This document shows, one piece after another, positions 1 through 8,197 of a stretch of 64,000 bases of DNA (position 1 is its first letter; each line of letters starts with the position of its first letter). Origin of the DNA: Takashimella koratensis (taxonomy: Eukaryota; Basidiomycota; Tremellomycetes; Trichosporonales; Tetragoniomycetaceae). Location of the stretch: NCBI GenBank assembly GCA_003116875.1, contig BCKT01000005.1, positions 992,001 through 1,056,000 of the forward strand, written 5' to 3'. The position numbers and the translations under genes were made by a program. The notes below the pieces were generated by a model. That model ran no database searches. It was given only the letters and a program-made list of their open reading frames with translations, and was not told the DNA's origin.

Positions 1-616
1 TCGCTGCGGACCTCACCGGAAGGGAGCTTGGTGTTGATGACGAGATTGCCAAACGTCAAATTGTATGCGCACTTCCACGAGTTGGTTGGCTCTCGATCAC
101 CGATCATCGTCGAGATCGAGACTTTGGGCTTCTTCATTTCCTCCCTCCACCTTTTGATGTTCTCCCAACGTTCATTCTCGAGCATTTCGAAGGTTGGAGG
201 AATTGAGGTGGTGGACTGGGAGGCCGTCGCCGTCGCGCCGGAGTTGCTCGTCACGGTCGCTCGAGGTGCATTCTGTGATGGTGGGTATCGTTGGTGGGTC
301 CCTCTAGTAGACCGTAAATGTAGCTACGATGAAAGTATTGTCGGTTACAGAAAATAACATTCGACGAGGAGTATCGAGTCTACTACTGGTCCGTATATAT
401 ATGTTACGGTCTGACTACGGGTACCCCTATCCCTCGCCGAATGTGGTAGGTCTCAGCTCTTGGGTGGCGTCTGCCATAATGGTAGTTTACGGCCGCGTAG
501 GCCGGTGTCCGTGACACATTCGATTCGATCAGCTCCATTGGAGCGGAGGTGGTTTCGGCAATGGTCGGCTCGGAAATGTCGTTCCCAGCCCGGTTGCGGG
601 GAGAGGCGTCGGCCAT
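1..616 (-). CDS. Unknown protein, tandem family 1, copy A (3' end off window)
   Basis: I do not recognise the family. The ATG at 616 sits in a good context (caccATGgcc) and opens a frame beginning MADASPRNRAG. A second open stretch on the same strand runs from about 303 to 1 and contains ERWENIKRW, a cluster of Trp and Lys, then NSWKCAYNLTFGNLVI. This aligns with copy B (DRWANVKLW ... SVWNFTIGHLV). The two parts are most simply joined by an intron of about 120 nt (donor near 424, acceptor CTACTAG ending at 304), which keeps phase; the donor is the weak point. The protein continues beyond position 1. No signal peptide or membrane segment is visible. The homology to B is seen directly; function is unknown. 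Confidence 0.55.
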
Positions 617-781
617 GGTGATGCAATGTGCTGCGTTGGAGGTGTAGTGTAGAGTATGGTTGAATATCTGAAGTAGGAAGTGGGATTGAGGCTGGTGGTG
701 CAGTGGCGGACACAGAAGAAGTGAGGAGAAAGAGAAAGAGAAATTGAAGAATTTAGGGGGGAAGAGGGAGCATTCCTCGCC

Positions 782-789
782 GTATATAT
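782..789 (-). promoter_or_regulatory. TATA-like element upstream of copy A
   Basis: The run TATATATC (plus strand) lies about 165 nt upstream of the ATG at 616. Between it and the ATG the minus strand is pyrimidine-rich and contains CTTCAATTTCTCTTTCTC, which closely resembles the leader of copy B (CCTCAATTTCTCTCTTTC). The role is inferred from position. Confidence 0.4.
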
Positions 790-2421
790 CATATCCCCTC
801 CCCCTCGCTTTGCCGCTTTTCCTGGCTCTACCTACCCTCTCCTTAGTCCATACAAGCTCCAACACTTCCTGTCCTCTTTCCCCTTGCCTCCCCAACCCGC
901 CTTTTTTGTTCGAAGACGCTACCTTCAACTTTCAAAGGAGGGATTCAGGCAGTACGGTCTGTCACTCTTCGCCAGGTGTCAAATGGCAGCTCACACTGGT
1001 CCAGTCTCGTATCAAAGGGATGAAGGGAAAGGCGAGAAACGAGAGACCTTTTGGATTACACATACCCACGCTCCTCTCCCAGCCCTTGGCGGGCTGACCG
1101 TCTTGAAGTGAGGTGCAGACGGGAGAGGGGCAAGAGGGTGCTCGATTTAACGCCCATTCAGACTAACGAGGAAGTGGAGAATTCATTCAAGCTCTGTTCA
1201 GACGGTCTGCAGTGGAGCCAAGGAACAGCGCACAAACGGGCGAGCTAGGCTCCACCGTGCCCGAACAGTTTACAATGCCCTAATCTATCCCACATTCGCT
1301 GTTATTAGGAGATAGAAAGATTTTGTAGAATTAAGAGAGGGCAATGAACAAGCTCTACGAACACAAAGACTGAAATCTTGGGGCAGAACGTAAAGAGATC
1401 GTGCGCCGAAAGGCATTTGACCTCATGTACAGACAGGATTGTAGATTGGGATGACGCATAGGAGTGATGGACAGGGGAGATCATGAATGAGTTGCCGATG
1501 GGGTCGAAAGTAATGAAATCCCGGATACAAGATAGACGGTAGTGTGAGGAAGAAGAGGATGAAGTGAAGGGTGTAGTGTATCGTGTGCATGAACTTCCAA
1601 GTGGAATGATTGAAAGAAAACTATGAAAGTGTGATAAGCCTATCCGATGAAACCGCTACGAGTACTCTCTGCTACCATGCTTGGCAATCCCACCCTCAAA
1701 CACGTAATGTTTGCAATCACTATACATTGCAAAGCTCGTTTGCAATGATAAATCGCCGCGTGAAGAGGTGATGTTTTGCGTTTTCTCGGCCAGGAAATTC
1801 GATGGCCATTTTGGCGCAACTCGGGACGGAAGGCGGAAGGAGCTTGGAATGACGAGGAAAGAATGGGTGACGATATGGACGGGATCTTGGAAGGTATGAA
1901 ATGTGTTGATGTGAGGGACTGCGGCGCAGAAGGGGCGCGGGGTAGTGGAGTTGGAAACTGGAAGGGAGGGAATGGGGAAGAGGGGACATGGGACCTCTTG
2001 AAAGTCCTGACCTTCCTTCTCCTCCCTCTCTCCTTCTTGGCATTTCTTCCTTTCTCACCATCCCCACATCAAGCACTTTTACGAGGTACGACTCTCTTTT
2101 GTTTCTCACCTTTCTCTCTCTCTTCCTCGATCGCCGCCCCGCCCATCACGTCAAGGGTTTGGTCCACAGCATTCAGAAGAAGGGCTTAGGTCAAGAACTG
2201 AGGCTGCAAGGATATTAGGATGTGAGAGTGCAACGGTATCTACATGCATAGTGGTGACAGTCAAGGCGGTCGGGCGAACATTAAACATAACATATATAGC
2301 ATGCCATCGAACGAAGAGACCGTTGTGTGCTGACGGCGCCGAGTCGCTTCACGAGATGGGTTTGAGAGCCCCATGGCGAGCGCACATGCCCTCTCAAGTA
2401 GCATGGCTTGTGAGACCAGCC
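790..2421. other. Intergenic, no gene supported
   Basis: Open frames here (for example 1720-2109 minus and 1776-2189 plus) are low-complexity, lack convincing ATG context and resemble nothing else in the window. Pyrimidine-rich stretches near 2000-2140 look like untranslated DNA. I see no RNA gene. Confidence 0.5.
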
Positions 2422-3102
2422 TCACCTTAGTGAAGTCAACTGCCGATTCGAAGATACATCCTTGTCCTGGCACTCGAAACGATGCTTCAGAGCGGCAAAA
2501 CAAACTGTGTGCTCTTCCGGAGTCTGACATGAGATCTCGATACCAAGACCGTTAGTACAGATCGGATAGAAGCGCGTCCCTGAGGCGGGGCTTGGAAGCT
2601 CGTTTGCTCTAGCGCGGTGCGCTGACAGCTGGTCAGTCAGCCAATCTAGCGTTCCAAGCACGCTGTTTATGTGACCAGCAAGTTCACCGACGACGAACAG
2701 GCGGGCCGACTCTGTTCCGTCTGATACAGCGCTCTTGAGGTCAGAATGTTTCTTGATCCTCTTGATGGATTCCTCTGCCACGGCCCAGACGAGCTCGTCA
2801 GGAAATACATGATACGTCCTGTGAAAGCCGCTCGTATTGACCCTGGTGAGAGAAACGAGGTGGCCAATGGTAAAGTTCCATACGGATTTAGTGTCTTGAG
2901 GGTCTCGATAATGGACCCAATTCGAATGTCTGTTTAGTGTATCTGTGGGCTCCAGCATCAGTCTCTGATGCCACAATTTGACGTTGGCCCAACGATCCTC
3001 TTCGGTCTCTGCCCAAAATGCAATTAAGGCGGAGCTGTGTCGAGAATTGGCCAGCACGGGGGGACCGTACTCAGACGACGGCAGAGCTCTGAAGTCAGGC
3101 AT
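2422..3102 (-). CDS. Unknown protein, tandem family 1, copy B
   Basis: A 226-residue frame starts at the ATG at 3102 (MPDFRALPSSEYG); the frame is open further upstream but only with non-ATG codons. It carries the family-1 signature: EDRWANVKLW near residue 33, a beta-rich stretch (SVWNFTIGHLV), then TYHVFPDELVWAVAE, and a helical region ending LGTLDWLTDQ. The same order occurs in C and D (RRWxAFRxWV, SFSSxYxxFPDSLIQTLG, helix, xxWINxQ). No known domain, signal peptide or membrane span is visible. It is preceded by a TATA box and a long poly-G/C tract. Family membership is supported by the alignment; function is unknown. Confidence 0.65.
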   Translation of the reverse strand: MPDFRALPSSEYGPPVLANSRHSSALIAFWAETEEDRWANVKLWHQRLMLEPTDTLNRHSNWVHYRDPQDTKSVWNFTIGHLVSLTRVNTSGFHRTYHVFPDELVWAVAEESIKRIKKHSDLKSAVSDGTESARLFVVGELAGHINSVLGTLDWLTDQLSAHRARANELPSPASGTRFYPICTNGLGIEISCQTPEEHTVCFAALKHRFECQDKDVSSNRQLTSLR

Positions 3103-3207
3103 TGTCGTGTAAATAGCTACCAAGCAGTGGATCTGCAGCTTCAAAAATTAGAGCGGTGGATAAATAAGAAAGAGAGAAATTGAGGAATCTGAGTGAAGAT
3201 AAGAGCG

Positions 3208-3210
<3 letters not shown>

Positions 3211-3239
<29 letters not shown>
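3211..3239. repeat. Uninterrupted 29-nt poly-G tract
   Basis: Twenty-nine consecutive G residues on the plus strand follow GGGA, inside the promoter/leader of copy B, where it reads as poly-C between the TATA box and the ATG. Length at such tracts is unstable and error-prone in assembly. Confidence 0.95.
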
Positions 3240-3246
3240 TCGCCAC

Positions 3247-3256
3247 CATATATATA
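3247..3256 (-). promoter_or_regulatory. TATA element for copy B
   Basis: ATATATATAG-type sequence 145-155 nt upstream of the ATG at 3102, directly next to the poly-G/C tract. Downstream on the minus strand is CCTCAATTTCTCTCTTTC, matching the leader of copy A. Confidence 0.45.
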
Positions 3257-3790
3257 GCATACCCCTTCCTCTCGGCTCTTGGCCAGTTCTTTGTTCACTC
3301 CTCACGAACTTTGCCTCCGAGCGTTCCCTTCTCCCTTGGCTCGCAATCTGGCCATCATTCGGATCCATTTCTTTTCCTCCAGGATGATCCTTTCATCCAT
3401 CGTGTTTTTATAGGAATGGCTCTAGATACAGTTGCAGGTGGCTACAGCGTACACGTTTGGTGAATACAACCTTTGTTGTGGGAGTAGGTGGAGGCAAACA
3501 ATACGCGAGGGGGAAGGGTGGTGGTGACAGTCTGCTCTGCCGTGGATGGAGGTCTTTTGAGGAGATGAAGACGACGGTGAAGTGAGTCAGAATCTGATGG
3601 GGTAGATACAACACGTGGACTTGCAGGGAACTCGAATGGTCGAGGGGGCCCAGATAATTTGCATTTCATAGGTCATACTCTGTTACACCCTTTCCCTACG
3701 TAGCTCCCCCTTCTCCTTGAGTCTTTTGAAAGTTTGGGAGAGGAGAGGCGAAGGGGGCGTTTGAGTCACGTCGAGACTGGCTCAGTCCTG

Positions 3791-4399
3791 CTAATTAGTG
3801 GCACCATCAAACCAACCCCTCTCAGCCAAATCGCTGACTCCGGCCCTCTCCGCGGCAACCGATTGGCGACAGAAATTGAAAAGGCTATTGCCCGCGGAAG
3901 GGATCGTCGGCCAGGCTGTTGAGTGGCTCTGAGGCTCTGACTGTAGCCAGTGTGTAGAATCGTATTGGCAATTGATCCAACTCCTAGCTGTTAAGCGTTG
4001 TAGCACGGTATCTCGCATCTTCTCCATGATGATGATGATATCACTCTCTTCTTGCCTATAACAAGCGTCTTGGAGCTGGCGGTCGATCACCACCTGGGCG
4101 TTAAAGTCTTGGCCCAATGTCTGAATGAGACTGTCCGGAAACGGATGGTAGGTGCTGGAGAAGGACGCAGGTCCATTCTGTCGGCGGTACCAAAACCCCC
4201 CTAGAGCAAGTGTGAGAGGGGTGTCCGGCGTAGGCGGAATATGCATCACTCGCACTGCCAGACGGTCTGTGGCAGCGCTCGGTCCGGTAACCCACTCCCG
4301 GAATGCTTCCCAGCGCCTGGAATCATCTTGTATGGCCCCTGTGGACACACTAGTGATCAGTCCTGCAGTTTCTTCCGAGGTGCCTTCACTCGAGATCAT
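3791..4399 (-). CDS. Unknown protein, tandem family 1, copy C
   Basis: A 202-residue single-exon frame from the ATG at 4399. It is the closest relative of copy D: RRWEAFREWVTGPSAATDR, GFWYRR, FSSTYHPFPDSLIQTLG, then an acidic-rich helix and ARSWINCQ, with a C-terminal ERGWFDG that matches ERGWFQG in D. The conserved aromatics and the FPDSLIQTLG block suggest a small folded domain of about 130 residues followed by a variable tail. No known family comes to mind. The gene sits between B and D in the same orientation, so tandem duplication is the simplest origin. An 11-bp element shared with D and E lies upstream. Confidence 0.75.
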   Translation of the reverse strand: MISSEGTSEETAGLITSVSTGAIQDDSRRWEAFREWVTGPSAATDRLAVRVMHIPPTPDTPLTLALGGFWYRRQNGPASFSSTYHPFPDSLIQTLGQDFNAQVVIDRQLQDACYRQEESDIIIIMEKMRDTVLQRLTARSWINCQYDSTHWLQSEPQSHSTAWPTIPSAGNSLFNFCRQSVAAERAGVSDLAERGWFDGATN

Positions 4400-4629
4400 A
4401 ATTAAACTGGCCGTATTAGGTGGTGCTTGTTTTTATTTGCCTGTACAGTGTATGATGATGTACGATATGGTCTTGTATGATGGGGGTGTGAACACTGTGG
4501 AAAGTGCGAGTGTTGACACATATGTATACTGCGGAAGTCATGTAGCGCCGGTAAATGGGCTGTCAGTTTGTACAAAGCAAGTTCGATGTGAAAGGTTGAT
4601 TCAGATTCCGAAATCGGCATCAAGATGCG

Positions 4630-4640
4630 AACAAAGCAAG
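4630..4640 (-). promoter_or_regulatory. Shared 11-bp upstream element (copy C)
   Basis: AACAAAGCAAG on the plus strand (CTTGCTTTGTT read toward the gene), 231 nt upstream of the ATG of copy C. The identical 11-mer is found upstream of D (5894-5904) and E (7420-7430). A shorter version, ACAAAGCAAG, also occurs near 4574. Identity is seen directly; a regulatory role is inferred. Confidence 0.45.
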
Positions 4641-5075
4641 GGAGATGAGAAAACGACAAAGACCATTGCCCTCCTTTCGCTATAACCGAGCAGTTGGTAA
4701 TGGGATGACGCGTTGGAGATAAAAGTAGCTCCACCAGGATGTCCACGAGACTAAGACCGAGCAAGACAGAAAGCCCAAAATAGACCGATGTGAGAGGGTC
4801 ACAAGGGAGTGTGATTTTGTCCCCAATGTGTGAACGGTGGGGGTTGAAGTCGTGGAGCAGGCGTTCGCCTCCAAGTTTGGCCAGAAAATGTCGCTCGAGC
4901 CGTCATTATGACATATGACATGAAGGAGTCATCGTGAGGTTCTAGACACCCGTGTGTCTTAAAAATCAAGCTGAGAGAGGGTGAGTCGGATTATAGCTGG
5001 GACATGTAGGTAATGCATAATTATCGGCAAACAGAAAGCAGCGCGACCCCACAGAGACGCCAACAGCCTAAGGGA

Positions 5076-5774
5076 CTAAGGTGCAGTGGGCGAGACGTCT
5101 TTCATAATTGAATCATCCGGGATGTTATCAATGCGTTTGCTACTGCCGCCTTGAAACCAACCTCGTTCAAACAGCGTTTTCACTGTGTCTTGTTGGTCTG
5201 CAACAGATGAGCGGGAGAACTTGACAAAACTATTGTCGACAGTCGGCGCCGCCGTCGATTCCCCAATTAGGGTTGGGTCTCCCGGCCTCGCAGTACTAGA
5301 GGGTGGAGACATGGCTTGAGCGTTGATCCAATTCCTGATGCTCAGACGATCAAGTACCATGCTACGAAAGGTGTGCTTGATCAATAGGATGTCTTCCTCA
5401 TTGAGCCTTATCACTGCCTCCTGAAGCTCGGGATCGACGCCCACTTCGGCCGTAAACTCGTGGCCGAGAGTCTGAATGAGACTGTCGGGAAACATGTAGT
5501 ACTTACTAGAGAAGGAGCCGTCCTCATCCTTTCGGCGATCCCAGAACCCGCTAAGCTCAAGAGTGAAAGGAGATTCCTGCGTAGGACGCGGTTGAAAAGT
5601 TACCCGCACCGAAAAGCGATCGGTTCGAGCGTTCGGGCCGTTCACCCAGTCTCTGAACGCCGTCCAACGTCGGGCGTCAGTCGTTGTGGAAGCTGCAGTC
5701 ACAGCAGAGAGCAAAGGCGCGATATCCTGCGACGTGGGCTCCTTGGCACTCAGAGTAGTCTCTGTGTTGTCCAT
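5076..5774 (-). CDS. Unknown protein, tandem family 1, copy D
   Basis: A 232-residue frame from the ATG at 5774 with no intron needed. Order of conserved blocks: RRWTAFRDWVNGPNARTDR (about residue 40), a short beta segment with TLELSGFWDRR, SFSSKYYMFPDSLIQTLG (about 90), an acidic helix with RLNEEDILLI, then LSIRNWINAQ, a Ser/Pro linker, and ERGWFQGG near the C-terminus. Each block is present in copy C in the same order and spacing. The protein looks soluble. Function unknown. Tandem position and same-strand neighbours point to local duplication. Confidence 0.75.
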   Translation of the reverse strand: MDNTETTLSAKEPTSQDIAPLLSAVTAASTTTDARRWTAFRDWVNGPNARTDRFSVRVTFQPRPTQESPFTLELSGFWDRRKDEDGSFSSKYYMFPDSLIQTLGHEFTAEVGVDPELQEAVIRLNEEDILLIKHTFRSMVLDRLSIRNWINAQAMSPPSSTARPGDPTLIGESTAAPTVDNSFVKFSRSSVADQQDTVKTLFERGWFQGGSSKRIDNIPDDSIMKDVSPTAP

Positions 5775-5893
5775 GGTATGATGTTGCTAGTATCAGGTCG
5801 AGTAAAAGGCGTGGATGTGCAGCGAAGACGTCTTACGTGTGTCGGATTTATATCATGACAGTCATGTGGAGTGGCAAATCGTCGGTCAGCCCA

Positions 5894-5904
5894 AACAAAG
5901 CAAG
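5894..5904 (-). promoter_or_regulatory. Shared 11-bp upstream element (copy D)
   Basis: AACAAAGCAAG, identical to the elements upstream of C and E, 120 nt upstream of the ATG at 5774. An open frame of 118 codons overlaps this site on the minus strand (5924-6280) but has no supporting homology. Confidence 0.45.
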
Positions 5905-6578
5905 CGCGTTTTGAATGCTGGTCTCACGACCGGCAAACCGGCATTGGCAGCAGCACTATCCTTTTTTTTGGTTTCAGACATGTCGAAATGGCCGGATTCA
6001 CCACAAAGGTGGTTTTTCCCAAACTCGAGTATGTTACATGGAAGGCGCATGTACGTTTTGCGATTTTGAAGGATAGAAGCTCTGCGACTTGGAACGCGCA
6101 CGAGCGGATGAGGTCTTGCCAGCATAGTACCCAAAGTTGGGTATCGTGAACATAAGCTATGGGTTCACCTTCACACCAAACAATGTGAACCAAGATCTTG
6201 TCGTTCTCAAATGCTGCAAGCAGGACATGAACATCAAAATGCACTCCCGCGTGGTGAAGAACACTCATAGCCAGTTTCATATCAAGCGATCAATCCTCGC
6301 TCACTGAATGCTCAATACTCAATCCAGCTTACTCCCCTGAAATCATGAATTGTCCCTTGGAAACTAAGGGACAAGACTAGTTGAAGAGAAGGGGTTCGTC
6401 ACATAAGGAGGGGTTCGTCCAAGTGGCTCGGCATATTACACTATGTTGTCAACGGTATATGCATCGCATGTCAGTATCGTATGGATTGATCAGAGCGATA
6501 CCCGTCGGGAAAGGCAAAAATCAAACGGAGAAACCTCTCTGCTTGGTTGACGTGATATTTGATGCAAACGAGAGGAGG

Positions 6579-7214
6579 TCATTTACGCCAAGGGCTCATC
6601 TGACCTGTTTTCTCGACTTCGGTCTTGTACGATAGCTTTCGAAACCCAAATTCGTGGTTAGATGGGGTAGTGACCACATATTTGTCCCCGTCCCAGTTCC
6701 CAAGGTAGCCGTCAGGTAGAGTCCCGGAGAAAACACCGTTGGACCATGAAGATACCATGCGCTTCAGAGCTTGTTGGAAGTTAGGGTCCACGCGACCCAT
6801 GTCGGAGTGAGTACAACTAGTGTCGAACTTGGAGAGGATCGCCGGATTTTCGCTCACAACAGCTTGAGCCAAGGAGATGACTGCGTCCGTGGGTAGATTA
6901 AGCGCAATGGGAAGACCAAGCTGATTCCAATCTTTCGGGTGCAAAGTTGAAAAGTAAAGAATTGAATCACCCGACTTTTGCGGCAGGTCCCAAGCCAAAT
7001 CGGTGGCAACCTTACAGACCTTGGCCTGGCTCAGCTGGCACATAAGCTGAAGTGTGCTCTTGCACTCAGCATCAGACATGGTGTCGACCATACTGATGAT
7101 GCTCTGATCTTCTTCTGATCTCTGAAGAGGTATAGGCTGGATCGCCACTCCAGCATCGAGTTCATCCTTGTTTATGTCGAGGCCATCAATGGTGTTGAGA
7201 GAAAGGCAACTCAT
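6579..7214 (-). CDS. Unknown protein, possible divergent member of family 1 (copy E)
   Basis: A 211-residue frame from the ATG at 7214 (MSCLSLNTIDG); upstream in-frame starts are non-ATG. The sequence is not an obvious paralogue of A-D, but it has a similarly placed hydrophobic block, NLPTDAVISLAQAVV, where C and D have MFPDSLIQTLG, and it follows them in the same orientation. Its upstream DNA shares AACAAAGCAAGGGAxATG with copy C. Family membership is therefore an inference from position, promoter and a weak motif. No recognised domain, signal peptide or membrane segment. Confidence 0.6.
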   Translation of the reverse strand: MSCLSLNTIDGLDINKDELDAGVAIQPIPLQRSEEDQSIISMVDTMSDAECKSTLQLMCQLSQAKVCKVATDLAWDLPQKSGDSILYFSTLHPKDWNQLGLPIALNLPTDAVISLAQAVVSENPAILSKFDTSCTHSDMGRVDPNFQQALKRMVSSWSNGVFSGTLPDGYLGNWDGDKYVVTTPSNHEFGFRKLSYKTEVEKTGQMSPWRK

Positions 7215-7419
7215 CTTGTGTGTTGAAACTTTACCGAGAGCCAACGAAGTTTGTCAAGAAATGTTAATGAGAGTATCGTACTATGCAGTCCTAACGGTTT
7301 ATCGATTGACTACTTATATCCTAACAATCGTGCAGCAGCGGCAAGCCTGTAGGGTGCTAACACAAAGCAATCCAAGTATGAAACGGTCATTGCCACCACC
7401 GCCATTGAAAATCAGAGAT

Positions 7420-7430
7420 AACAAAGCAAG
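7420..7430 (-). promoter_or_regulatory. Shared 11-bp upstream element (copy E)
   Basis: AACAAAGCAAG, 206 nt upstream of the ATG at 7214. The similarity to the copy C promoter continues for several bases on the 3' side (GGGAxATG), so it looks like inherited promoter sequence. Confidence 0.45.
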
Positions 7431-8197
7431 GGAAATGGTGAAACTGATAACCCCATGCCTCTCACCTTTGTTTCATTTTGAAAACAACTGATTGACAAAG
7501 TCATGAACCTCAAAGGTGTGTGGGCCGCGGTTTGGGCTAAGCGATATGGAAGGTGCAACACGGTGTAACATGGAAGGCGTATAAGGGAGTAGGGCGATCA
7601 AGTGATAAGGTGGGCTCCCCTTGTGTTGGTAAATCACACTGACCGTTTCAAGCAAGCAACCCTCCTCGCCTCACTGAATACTCTGACTCCCAGGTCAAGG
7701 TATAGGTCGTGACATCCTCATCAACCAAACTAGGGTCGTGTATCTATCAAAAACATAAAGAGCGAAAATGTATCTGTATCTGTATCGTGTCTATTACTAC
7801 TCCACCTCGTTACCGACTCATCAAACCAAATCAGACTCAGGACCGACTCGTGACCTCATTAAGCGGAAACACTACGGAGCGGAAGAACAACTGTATTACT
7901 CGAAACAAAAGGTGGAAGATCATTAAGGGAGACAAGACAAAAACAGAGCAGGCAGGACACAAGAAGTGGTCATTAATCAAGATCTCAGACGAAGACAAAG
8001 TCAAAGACAAAGACAAAAAGAACGTGAACAGACGTAAACGCGTTGACCAGCAAACGAAGAGTCCGTCAAAGACTTGCGGGTATCTCTCCACTCCACCACT
8101 CCCCTCCGCCCATCTCCTCCCGACCGATTCACTCCCCTCGCTTTCTACTTCTACCTCTCCTCCCCTCTTTGCTTCCTTCTTCATCTTCTTTCGATAT
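7431..8197. other. Intergenic; 3' flank of the 8.2-14.7 kb gene
   Basis: No gene supported. A plus-strand frame at 7709-8215 is Lys/Ser-rich low complexity and lies antisense to the probable 3' UTR of the large minus-strand gene. Confidence 0.5.

Noticed and set aside
5924..6280. 118-codon minus-strand frame with an ATG
   Set aside because: Lies in the upstream region of copy D close to the shared 11-mer, has no relative in the window and no family blocks.
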